Made by a program: the position numbers and the translations under genes. Below the pieces are notes generated by a model. It worked only from the letters and a program-made list of their open reading frames with translations, searched no databases and had not been told where the DNA came from. A DNA stretch of 64,000 bases from the NCBI GenBank assembly GCA_022605405.1, contig JABYQQ010000024.1, positions 558,001-622,000 on the forward strand, in the 5' to 3' direction. Origin of the DNA: Earliella scabrosa. Taxonomy: Eukaryota > Basidiomycota > Agaricomycetes > Polyporales > Polyporaceae. Position 1 is the first letter of the stretch, and every line of letters starts with the position of its first letter. Below are positions 20,246 through 28,469 of this stretch, in pieces.

Positions 20246-21621
20246 AGGTGGCGCTTGAGAAAATCCGAGGTTGTAGAGGTCACAGCCTTGCCTGCACGAG
20301 ACCGGCTGGAACGAGACTGAGGTTCATCTTCCTCAATCAAGGCCAATTCCTTGACATCCTCTTCCTCAATTCTCGCAGTGGAAATGGATGCTGAAGACTT
20401 GGGGGTATCGTCCTCATCATCCGTAACTTCGATCTGCACTACACGTGTCTTCTTAACCTTGCCAGGTTTTGACGCTTGTGTGCCACTTCCGCCTGCCTTC
20501 TGTTCATTCCCGCTAGGCTGAGTCCTGGGTTTGGGCTTCTTGTCAGCATTTTCAGCCAACCGATAACAATCCTGAGTATTGTGGGTTGTCTTATGGCAAA
20601 CATGACAGAATTTCTTCTTGTCAGTTGACGCTGTAGCCACTTGTTTGCCCTTGCCCTTGCCCTTGCGTGACTTTTCAGCCACATCAACCTCCATTGGGGT
20701 AGAACCGCTGTTGTCTGAACTGCTTTTGCTGAACACTGTGCCTCGAGTCTTCTCAGGATTGAGCTCCTTGTAGAACTCAAGTAGCATGTCGAGAAACTCA
20801 GTCCACTTCTTCGGAACGTCCTTGCTGCCTTTGCCCACAAGAGCAATGCGCATGTCTCGACTGATGACTTCACGAAGCTTGTCAATGAGAAGCTCATCGT
20901 CATAACCAGTAAGACGTCCAAGTGTGCGGAACCGTTCAGCATACTTGATGAAGTCCTTCGAGGCCAGTTCCTTGTTGCTGAAGAGCGCAGTGATCTCCTT
21001 CTTCGCTCCTTCCTTGTCGTCCCTTTGTCCATAGATCTGTGCTAGCTCGTCCACAAAGTCATCCCAGCTTCCAAGGTCCAAGTTACGGCCCACACGGTCA
21101 TAGTAGGACTCCATGTACTTGTGGGCTGGTCCTTGAAGCCATGACAAAGCAGTAACGATCTTCTGCTTGTCTGTAGTGATACCCTCATGTGCACACCACA
21201 AACTAATGAGGTTTCTCCACTCTTCCAGCTTGATCTTATCGTCCGAGCCTTTAAAGATGGGGGGCTCCCCAATCTTTGGCTGTCTGGAATGACCACCTCC
21301 TCCTGCCGGAAGAGCGTCAACCTGGGACTTGTAAGACTGAACAAGCTGTTGTTGGTTGTTAACCAGAGTGGTGAGAGTGTTGAGGTATTGCACCATGCCA
21401 TGGAAAGTTTTGTCCATGTGCTGAGCCATTTCGGCTGTAAGGGAGGTAGTGTACTCAGACAGACGAGTCTGAAGTAGACGAGTCAAGTTCTGAGCCACAT
21501 GGCTGATGACTTGATCGTCTGGAGTACCAGCCGGTATGTCGTTCAGGACTTGCTCCTGGACATGATCAGGTGTGATGTGGTTGAACTGTGTAAGTGGGAC
21601 AAAGTTGTTGTATGCTGCCAT
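20242..21621 (-). CDS. Gypsy gag
   Basis: 459 residues starting MAAYNNFVPL. A central helical capsid-like region (FKGSDDKIKLEEWRNLISLW, ALSWLQGPAHKYMESYYDR, FSNKELASKDFIKYAERFRTL) is followed by a basic stretch and one CCHC zinc knuckle, CHVCHKTTHNTQDC (C-x2-C-x4-H-x4-C, about residue 350). The C-terminus is acidic and Ser-rich. The stop TGA overlaps the GTG of pol by four bases. Gag packages the element RNA. The gene looks intact. Confidence 0.9.
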   Translation of the reverse strand: MAAYNNFVPLTQFNHITPDHVQEQVLNDIPAGTPDDQVISHVAQNLTRLLQTRLSEYTTSLTAEMAQHMDKTFHGMVQYLNTLTTLVNNQQQLVQSYKSQVDALPAGGGGHSRQPKIGEPPIFKGSDDKIKLEEWRNLISLWCAHEGITTDKQKIVTALSWLQGPAHKYMESYYDRVGRNLDLGSWDDFVDELAQIYGQRDDKEGAKKEITALFSNKELASKDFIKYAERFRTLGRLTGYDDELLIDKLREVISRDMRIALVGKGSKDVPKKWTEFLDMLLEFYKELNPEKTRGTVFSKSSSDNSGSTPMEVDVAEKSRKGKGKGKQVATASTDKKKFCHVCHKTTHNTQDCYRLAENADKKPKPRTQPSGNEQKAGGSGTQASKPGKVKKTRVVQIEVTDDEDDTPKSSASISTARIEEEDVKELALIEEDEPQSRSSRSRAGKAVTSTTSDFLKRHL

Positions 21622-21720
21622 GTCTATTTCTGATACTAATCAGAACTTGTTCATACATAAGTTTCAAAAAAGTGAAAAGTTTCTATTAAGCCAATAGTGC
21701 CAAAAGTTGCCAATCATATT

Positions 21721-22407
21721 CTAAACCCCATAGTCGAAGTTAAGCTCCAACTCTAGTAGTTTGTTACAGATCTCCTCAAGACGAGTGCTGAGGTGCTCAA
21801 AAGACACATGTCCAATGCGCTTGAGGTCCCTTTTCAGAAGCCTCCACTGCTTGTTAGTCAGCTTGTGTCCTTTCTTCTCCAAGTCCTGGTATAGGCTGTC
21901 GAGATCCTTCCCCATCTTCATCATCCGCTCCCTAACCTCCTGAGAGATTCCTACTCCCAAGTCTACCTTCTCAAAGAGAGGGTCCAACCGTCCCACAGTC
22001 GCATGGAAGAGCTCGTTGTACTCTTTGATACGAAAGAGGATCTTGGTGCGACGGAAGCGTAGGGTGGCTGGGAGTGACTTGTACTCTGGAGGAGTAACAA
22101 GGGAGGTGTTAAGGGGAGGCCCGATGCGTTCGATGAGGGGTGGTGCTGGCTCTGAGATGCGGTCTAAGAGACGAAGCTCGCTTGTGAGACGAGCGAGAAG
22201 AGCGAGCTCCTGGATGTCCTTACTCCCCTGTCGGGCGAGCTCGGGGTCGAACGGAGGGTAAATGATGGCCTTCTTGGAGAACTTGGGGAGACGACGACAC
22301 TTGGCAACGTCCTTGAACTTTGAGGGGTCGGAGATGATGATGCGCTCATACAAGCCTGTCGGCTCGTGTCTGGCGATGGTTTGGCGATGACGAGAGATCT
22401 TTGGCAT
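21721..22407 (-). CDS. Extra ORF upstream of gag in the gypsy element, unknown function
   Basis: 228 residues, ATG start (MPKISRHRQTIARHEPTGLY), on the same strand as gag and 99 bp before it. The protein is charged and mostly helical, with RLPKFSKKAIIYPPFDPELA, a Leu/Arg-rich helix (ELALLARLTSELRLLDRI), FRRTKILFRIKEYNELFHAT, and a C-terminal coiled-coil-like stretch (MKMGKDLDSLYQDLEKKGHK onwards). No zinc knuckle, protease or other known domain is seen. An intact 687-bp frame in an element this young suggests it is used. Ty3/gypsy elements do not normally code before gag, so this may be an element-specific accessory protein. It could also be acquired sequence. Confidence 0.65.
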   Translation of the reverse strand: MPKISRHRQTIARHEPTGLYERIIISDPSKFKDVAKCRRLPKFSKKAIIYPPFDPELARQGSKDIQELALLARLTSELRLLDRISEPAPPLIERIGPPLNTSLVTPPEYKSLPATLRFRRTKILFRIKEYNELFHATVGRLDPLFEKVDLGVGISQEVRERMMKMGKDLDSLYQDLEKKGHKLTNKQWRLLKRDLKRIGHVSFEHLSTRLEEICNKLLELELNFDYGV

Positions 22408-22949
22408 GGCTGTAACAGAAAGAAGTAAGCAGCTTGTCAGCTGGCCCTTGGCAGGACAAAGTAAAAACTACAGTCTAAGTGGTAGAGTCGACGTCTGCCT
22501 GCTATCTCTCAACAGGTCAGGTGGTAGGGGGGATCTCAGTCACGGTTCCTGCCGCGCTGCAAGTGGTTTTTGAGCAAGTATTACACTCACTCAAGTCTAT
22601 CAGCTCATGCCCACCTGTCGATAGGTTCAAAGACCCTGCATAGGTGCTGGAGCAAGAGCTGTTGCCAAAAGGCTATAGACTCCCCTTACGCCTGGGGTCA
22701 AGCAAGAAGATCAGCAACCGAGCCATACAGCAAGGTGCTTCTCAACAGAGGAACTGATGCTTTTCAACAACAGAACCATAGCCCCCAGAACCCACAAGTA
22801 CTGAAGCATAAAAGCAACAGCATAGCCCCCAGAACCCATAACAACCCAAGGCTTGCCAGCCAGGGGTGTAAAGACGACATCACCACAGAGAAAGTAGAAA
22901 GATGCAAGGGGCCTTTGCAAGCCCAGTGCAGAGAGAAGACTTATCCAAA
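22408..22949 (-). other. Gypsy 5' leader with primer-binding region
   Basis: The stretch between the 5' LTR and the extra ORF. Just inside the LTR the coding strand reads TTTGGATAAGTCTTCTCTC; the TGG two bases in could be the start of a tRNA primer site, but I cannot assign the tRNA. Direct repeats of agcccccagaaccca occur on the plus strand near 22780 and 22825. No coding region is supported. Confidence 0.5.
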
Positions 22950-23605
22950 TATAAGGGGAAAACCCAAAATAGAAATACTCACTTTGTAGATGTTGAGGTG
23001 TGTGTGAGAGATGTGAGAGTAGATGGGTGTAGACAATAAGTGGATAAGTCTGGGGGAGTAGCCCCCAGAGTGCCTGCTTATATACATGTGTGCTGGTACC
23101 CCTGGGACCGGTACAGACCCCAAATACTCTAGGTTACTAAGCTATCACATGACAGGATGAGTCAGGCATGACTCAGGGTGAGTCATACTCCAAGGGACTT
23201 GGCCTGCCCTTGGCCAAGTGCCGGGAGGGAAACTAGCCAATAGCAAACAGTACTTTACCAACTACTCTAGAATGTTCCACCTCTAGACTCCCCTGGACCT
23301 GTCCTAGACTGGTCCAGACAGAGAACCTTCTGGAAGGCCAGTCTAGACAAGATCAGGACTGTTCTAGACATAGAACAGTCTGGAAACAGTCTGGAATGAT
23401 GGACTGGAAGAGTCTAGACTATGTCCCTAAATGGTGATCAGATCATGAGAACTACATTCCTAATCAATGCCCCTAACCCTTCTGATGGTAAGTAGGGTTA
23501 GATAAGCACAGCTAAGGGCAGATAACCTCTAGAAATGCGAAATATGCGAAGATATACAGTAGAAAACTATAGATAGGCGCTAGAAATGTAGGGAAAATTG
23601 TAACA
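22950..23605 (-). repeat. Gypsy 5' LTR
   Basis: 656 bp, same sequence and ends as 15845-16500. It contains the promoter for the element; a tatataag box on the minus strand lies near 23078-23087. Confidence 0.95.
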
Positions 23606-23610
23606 TCGTC
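23606..23610. repeat. Gypsy target-site duplication, right copy
   Basis: TCGTC, matching 15840-15844. Confidence 0.95.
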
Positions 23611-24350
23611 CTTGCCAAACGCAAAGGTGTGCCTCGTATCGCTTCGTTTTTGCTCGTCTTAGCTCACCCCGAGTCTCATCAGTGCGCGGCGTCCCTTCGA
23701 ACCCCCACCAGCTCGCCGCATCCTTCAATATACCTCAACTGCCCGACCTCATTCGACGCTTTCTCTATGTCCGACTTCATGATGGTCATCCCCCTGAGGA
23801 CCCAGACACAGTCGACATACACCTGTGTCCATCCATGCCATCCAAGATCTCCGTGTTCCCTTCCGCGGTTGCAATCTTCCACGCTCCCAGCGATATGTGT
23901 GGAGCCCATGGGATGAAGAAAGAGCGCATCCGAGCGGTCCGTTCTTGGCGCAGGGGCGCGCCACGACACGACTGTGTGTACGTGACAGTGGATGACTCTC
24001 TCCCTGGGTTCCGAGGTCTCGATGTTGCCCGTGTTCTCCTGCTCTTCTCTTTCAAACATACCGATGGTGTTGTGTATCCATGCGCTCTCGTTTCGTGGTT
24101 CGTGCGTTCCTCTGATGTTCCATGCGAGGAGACGGGCATGTGGACAGTTGAACCCCAGATGGATGACCATGGGCGTCGTGTCATTTCGGTTGTGCATCTC
24201 GACTGCATCTTACGCGCAGCTCATCTACTTCCAGTACCAGATGATAACCCTATACCCACACGTCTCAAGCATACTGATACTCTTGACGTGTTTGATGCCT
24301 TCTATGTAAATAAGTACGCCGACCACCATGCACATGAAATTGCCTTCTAA
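23611..24350 (+). pseudogene. Plavaka transposase, 3' part (separated by gypsy)
   Basis: The first codons (LAKRK) continue the frame that ended at 15844. A 56-bp intron (23627-23682, GTGTGC...CATCAG) then leads to RGVPSNPHQLAA and the standard Plavaka C-terminal block: PQLPDLIRRFLYVRL, VAIFHAPSDMCGAHGMKKER, DCVYVTVDD, VARVLLLFSFKHTDGVVYPC, ALVSWF, TGMWTVEP, VVHLDCILRAAHLLPV, and FDAFYVNKYADHHAHEIAF before TAA at 24348-24350. The conserved blocks and splice sites are intact, so the transposase was probably functional until gypsy landed. Confidence 0.85.
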
Positions 24351-24384
24351 TATAGTATTCTCTCTTGATCTCACCGACGGCCCT

Positions 24385-24506
24385 ATTCGAAGCTGCTTAC
24401 CAACTTCAAGCACATCCCCAAGCACTTGAGATGTTGTCCAAGTACCGCAACCTGACCTGCTTGGCTCAAGCATACCCTGCTTGGCGTAAGTGGGCCCTCA
24501 AGGAGG
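24385..24506. repeat. Plavaka right subterminal motif cluster
   Basis: The CCAAG/CTTGG/TCAAG words recur here too (cttcaag, ccccaag, gtccaag, tgcttggctcaag, tgcttggcg, cctcaagg), mirroring the left end. Confidence 0.6.
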
Positions 24507-24522
24507 TGACACATTGCTGATG
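24507..24522 (-). repeat. Plavaka right terminal inverted repeat
   Basis: TGACACATTGCTGATG, the exact complement of 9241-9256, followed by ct. Confidence 0.85.
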
Positions 24523-24741
24523 CTCTGAGTCTGCCATAACGTGATAGGTTGGAAATCCTACGTTGTTAGTGCTCCGGTATTGATGCTGTAGAGTATGAGA
24601 GTACGGATGACCCCATTCAAACTGGTAGCAAGTCTTTGTCAGGTCAGTGGTCGCTGGGAGAACTAGTGGTGTGACCTACTTCTCAAAGTTGCGTCTTTGT
24701 CTACTGAGCAGGGAGCCCGTTCAGTAACAATCCCCACGTAT
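24523..24741 (-). pseudogene. DUF6534 membrane-protein gene, middle part (fragment 2 of 3)
   Basis: On the minus strand this reads LNGVIRTLILYSINTGALTT followed by a GTAGGATTT donor. This matches the family block around the sixth membrane helix (usually IxxLxxYxINTGxLTT). Its downstream exon is 15 kb away at 8734-9240, beyond Plavaka, and its upstream exon (SDFLITTTLCVLLH) is 25.5 kb away at 50250-50330, beyond KDZ element 2. The trinucleotide TAT at 24739-24741 is repeated at 50250-50252. Confidence 0.75.
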
Positions 24742-24785
24742 CTGTACCATTCTGGCTCACTAAACCCCAGGAATGTGGCCCATTC
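24742..24785 (+). repeat. KDZ element 2 left terminal inverted repeat
   Basis: Starts CTGTACCATTCTGGCTCACT and ends ggcccattc. Compared with the complement of 50206-50249 there are six mismatches: two at positions 13-14, three around gaatg/gtacg, and one near the inner end. Confidence 0.85.
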
Positions 24786-25593
24786 GGGTTCGATCGAGCG
24801 CGTTACGTTCCCGTGTTCTCGGGGCGATCGAGGCGGTTCGTGATGTGTAGCGGAGTGGCTCGATCGGAGGTATGTATGCGGGCCACCTGGTGCTGCCGCC
24901 CGGGTTCGATCGGCGTCCGTAGATAGCTGCCGGGGAAGCCCGATCGAGTAGGGGCCCAATGCACATGCATGTACTTTGATCCACTGTGTGCCCGAGCCCC
25001 TTGTAGATCGCTCATTGCCGTAGTTATGCACCGATTGAGGTCTATGCATAACTACACCCTTGTCGCGATCGTATGACATTGAATCTCTTGCCCGACTCCC
25101 CGATCGGCGAAGGTCTATGCCCAGGGTGCACATTAGTTCGTATCCTCCGCGATACTCAGTGTTGCATCCTGATCCAATTTCCGGCGTACGTAGCCGCCCC
25201 CGCTCGCCCGGCGGTTCTGGCAATAAACGTCGTACTCAGTCATGCGTTTCGATCGGGCGGCACCCATCATCACACGGCTGCCCACGAACGGCGTCGATGC
25301 GTCCGCGAAGCCTCCTCTCGATCGACATCTGCCCCGGGCAGTTGATTTTCATTCGCTTCTCGTACCCCGCGCTTTGCCTACTCGGATTTTTGCGTTCGAA
25401 CGGCCCGACGCTTTCCAATGGCTGCGTCTCGATCGAACGTCTCCGTGGGGAGCTCTGCCTCAAATGTCCAGGCACACATGCCGATCGGGCGAACGCATTC
25501 CGCATTTTCCAACACTCGAACCCATTGTTCCATGAGCAGGATTCCATCTCGATCGAAATGAGCTTTCAGGAGGTTCCAGTGCCATGTCCAGCC
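24786..25593. repeat. KDZ element 2 left subterminal region rich in cgatcg
   Basis: No gene. The palindromic core CGATCG, usually as tcgatcgg or tcgatcga, occurs about fifteen times in some 800 bp (for example near 24791, 24823, 24862, 24908, 24941, 25066, 25100, 25249, 25318, 25428, 25482 and 25551). gttcgaac-type palindromes also occur, for example near 25393. The spacing is irregular here and becomes regular in the adjoining 119-bp array. Likely recognition sites for the transposase or another element-encoded factor; inference. Confidence 0.65.
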
Positions 25594-26579
25594 ACGCACC
25601 TGGATCGGGCGCGTAGTGTAGCCACACACCTGAGTTCGAACGGACGCAGTCATGCTGGCAGCTGCATCTCGATCGAGGTCTGCTCGGGGGGGCGTCGGAT
25701 GCATTTCCATGAATGCATCTCGATCGGGCGGGCGACGTGCCCGGACACCCGCGTTCGAACGAATGCAGTCATGCTGGCAGCTGCATCTCGATCGAGGTCT
25801 GCTCCCGGAGGCGTCGTATGCATTTCCATGAATGCATCTCGATCGGGCGGGCGACGTGCCCGGACACCCGCGTTCGAACGAATGCAGTCATGCTGGCAGC
25901 TGCATCTCGATCGAGGTCTGCTCGGGGGGGCGTCGTATGCATTTCCATGAATGCATCTCGATCGTGCGGGCGACGTGCCCGGACACCCGCGTTCGAACGA
26001 ATGCAGTCATGCTGGCAGCTGCATCTCGATCGAGGTCTGCTCGCCGGAGCGTCGTATGCATTTCCATGAATGCATCTCGATCGGGCGGGCGACGTGCCCA
26101 GACACCCGCGTTCGAACGAACGCAGTCATCCGGGCAGCTGCATCTCGATCGAGGTCTGCTCGCCGGAGCGTCGTATGCATTTCCATGAATGCATCTCGAT
26201 CGGGCGGGCGACGTGCCCAGACACCCGCGTTCGAACGAACGCAGTCATCCGGGCAGCTGCATCTCGATCGAGCTCTGCTCCCGGAGGCGTCGTATGCATT
26301 TCCATGAATGCATCTCGATCGGGCGGGCGACGTGCCCAGACACCCGCGTTCGAACGAACGCAGTCATCCGGGCAGCTGCATCTCGATCGAGCTCTGCTCC
26401 CGGAGGCGTCGTATGCATTTCCATGAATGCATCTCGATCGGGCGGGCGACGTGCCCGGACACCCGCGTTCGAACGAATGCAGTCATGCTGGCAGCTGCAT
26501 CTCGATCGAGGTCTGCTCCCGGAGGCGTCGTATGCATTTCCATGAATGCATCTCGATCGGGCGGGCGACGTGACCACAC
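25594..26579. repeat. 119-bp palindrome-containing tandem array
   Basis: About eight copies of a 119-bp unit (phase points 25713, 25832, 25951, 26070, 26189, 26308, 26427 and 26546; the first copy is diverged). Each unit holds ctcgatcgggcgg, the perfect palindrome CGTTCGAACG, ctcgatcgag and a hairpin ATGCATT-tccatg-AATGCAT. Copies differ mainly in short blocks such as ctcccggaggcg versus ctcgccggagcg. Long open frames cross it only because stop codons are absent from the unit; 119 is not a multiple of three, so the frames rotate and are not credible genes. Confidence 0.92.
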
Positions 26580-26833
26580 GCCTGCGTTCGAACGGCATCC
26601 CCGACGAAGAGTCCCCCCTCGATCGGGAAGCTAGAAACCTCACGATACCGTTAACCTGCGGTTTAAGGCTTCGCACCACACATCCAGGTCCCGCTCATGC
26701 ATCTAGCTGCGCCCGGTCGTTGGCTGTCGGCGTCCCTGTATTCCTTGCTCTGCACATCCTTCCGCCCGGTCTGACACCAGAGTAAAAACTGCGGTACATT
26801 CACAAATTCACCATACAATGCGCTACTAACACA
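26580..26833. other. Spacer between array and gene A
   Basis: Contains one more ctcgatcggg near 26617 and the presumed 3' flank of gene A. Nothing else is recognised. Confidence 0.5.
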
Positions 26834-28118
26834 TCACATGTCGTTGCCCTCCATTCCTTCGCCCTCAGCAGCTGCTACAATGAGATCGTTGTAGTACATC
26901 CACCTTGCCCCTGCTTCCTCCGAGATATGCTCCATCAGGTCGTCGCAAAGATCGGAAATACTCTGCATGGTACGTGCCAATGCCGCTCCGCCTTCCTCCT
27001 CCGCCCGGTCTCCGCCGTTCCCCCGGGCACCCTCCATTCCCGCTGTTCCCTCGCTTGAGCGGTGCTCCGTCTCTCCCGGGCGGTGGCTGAGTCGCCCGGC
27101 TGCGTGGTCCTCCCGCCCGCCCAGGCTATCACGTCGTCCACTTCGCGGCCCTGGGGTGAGCAGCGCGGTTTCCTGCTCCGGCAAGGCCTCAAATTCGGAG
27201 CCTTGCATGGAAAGTGGCACCTCCAAGAATTGCCAGTGCCCGAGGTAGCTCGTCGTGTCACTACCGCACTCCGTAACCGGCCAGGGCCCCGGGTGGACCA
27301 TCACACTGGAAGAGGAATCGGACGGAGTTTGGGCGGGTACAGTTGCGTATCCCAGAGGCCCAGTAGGAATGAGAAGGGGAGGAGAGACAGCGGGATCATC
27401 AACTGTACCTCCCCTGTGCCACTCGTGCGCCCGGAGCGCGAGTGCAGTTCGAGGCGGAAGCGTCGACGACGGAGGACCCATGTCACTCCTGTTGCCCAAA
27501 CCCACCAGTCCGCTGGGCCGCAAAACGAACGCATCCGGTGGAGGTCGAGGAACCAGTCTGCCCGGCTCTACGGGCGGCGTTGCAGTGTGGGGCGCGCTAG
27601 CGAATGTATTCGGGCAGCCGACAAGGGCGATGGGGCTCAGCAGCGGCGTGGCGTCTTGCGCGGGGCCCGAGGTGATGGTAAAGGCCGCGCGCGTTTGCCC
27701 CTGCTGTTCTTGGGCATCGGGCGGCATGCTTGCTGGCCCGCCCAGAAACCCCACTGGCATCAGGGCCCACGATTGGGCAGGATCCTCGGCGTCGGGCGTC
27801 CCGAACTGGGCTGGGGATGGAGGGTGACGGTCGAACGAGGACAGTGTGTCTTCGCCCAGATCGTTCGTCGTCGGGCCACCCAGCAGGCCGACGGGCAGGA
27901 GAGGTTCGACCGAGGTTTCAGCGCAGACGCCGTCGTAGATTTCGGCGTCGGGCGGGCTTCCGCTGTAGTACAGCTGGTCCATGTTGAGGGTGACCTCCTC
28001 TTCGGGCACGGCCAGGTCGCACTCTTCTTCAATTTGCGCGAATTTCTTTCGCTGCAAAACCCCGTTAGTGTCATCAGCGTGTAGATCAAGTAAGCCAACA
28101 TGCCACGGGCGGGTCCAT
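26834..28118 (-). CDS. KDZ2 cargo gene A: protein with repeated LPVGLLGGP motif, unknown function
   Basis: The long exon is 26834-28048. A 12-nt first exon (28107-28118, MDPP) joined by a roughly 58-bp intron (GTGGCATG...TTTTGCAG) supplies the most plausible ATG; this start is inference. The product is about 400 residues. A striking feature is a degenerate motif repeated about five times at roughly 45-60-residue spacing: LLPVGLLGGPT, LMPVGFLGGPA, LLSPIALVGCPN, FVLRPSGLVGLGN and LLIPTGPLGYAT. Between repeats the chain is Pro/Ala/Asp-rich and probably disordered. The C-terminus has Arg/Glu/Gly-rich stretches and a helical end (MQSISDLCDDLMEHISEEAG, MYYNDLIVAAAEG). No known domain. Divergent from gene B, so they may share a promoter. 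Repeated hydrophobic motifs in a disordered chain suggest multivalent binding to a partner. Confidence 0.55.
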
Positions 28119-28469
28119 GGGCCGCGTTTGGACGATCAAGGGCGGGCCACCCAGCGCGATCTTGGTGGCAATTGGGAGAGGAGCCCAAGAAGCCCCAAAC
28201 ACCAGCCCGCTGCAACGTTGACTTCAGCGAAGCTTTCACGCACGTGCTACGCGTTATGGCATGCCGTCAGTCCTGGCCCGGTAAGGCAAGGCTGTGTTGC
28301 ACTGAGGCCGCACGTGTGGTCGGGCCGGGCGAGAAACCGAGCCGGGCCACGTGCTGCGGGACCGGGCGGAGTCATTCGGGCTTGACCGTGACGTGTTCAA
28401 CTTCCCGCTCACCCCCGTCTCCTCCTTGCCCTATCCTATCTCTGCTTTCCTTGGCTGCCCCTACGTGCT
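28119..28469. promoter_or_regulatory. Divergent intergenic region of genes A and B
   Basis: 351 bp between the two opposed starts. A pyrimidine-rich tract (cccccgtctcctccttgccctatcc) directly precedes the gene B ATG at 28470. The stretch is dense in cgggc/gcccg words, like the rest of the element. Confidence 0.45.

Larger units (their letters stand above)
15845..23605 (-). mobile_element. Ty3/gypsy chromovirus retrotransposon, full length
   Basis: A 7,761-bp element in minus orientation. Two 656-bp LTRs (15845-16500 and 22950-23605) look identical by eye. They begin TGTTACAATTTTCCC and end CCCCTTATA on the coding strand, and are bounded by a 5-bp TCGTC duplication. Internal order, 5' to 3' on the minus strand: leader, an extra ORF (21721-22407), gag, pol (protease, reverse transcriptase, RNase H, integrase) and a chromodomain. 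Identical LTRs indicate a recent insertion. A one-base deletion just before the chromodomain breaks the pol frame, so this copy is probably not fully active. Confidence 0.95.
9241..24522. mobile_element. Plavaka (CACTA/EnSpm-like) DNA transposon with nested gypsy
   Basis: The ends are perfect 16-bp inverted repeats, CATCAGCAATGTGTCA at 9241-9256 and its complement at 24507-24522, flanked on both sides by CT (possible 2-bp duplication). Inside are subterminal CTTGG/CCAAG-type motifs, a minus-strand accessory gene (9915-12763) and a divergent plus-strand transposase (13235-24350). The apparent 15.3-kb length includes a 7.76-kb gypsy element; without it and its duplicated target the element is about 7.5 kb. 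It sits in an intron of a DUF6534 gene whose flanking exons still join in phase, which independently confirms both ends. Confidence 0.88.

Noticed and set aside
22570..22989. 139-residue plus-strand frame in the gypsy leader.
   Set aside because: It is antisense to the element, crosses into the LTR and has a composition dominated by small direct repeats.
23611..23690. Apparent frameshift in the Plavaka 3' part.
   Set aside because: A canonical 56-bp intron (GTGTGC...CATCAG, 23627-23682) joins the two frames in phase, so the gene is not frameshifted there.
25060..26634. Overlapping 118-residue and 296-residue frames rich in Cys/Arg.
   Set aside because: They follow the 119-bp array, whose period is not a multiple of three, so each frame is read in all phases; not coding.
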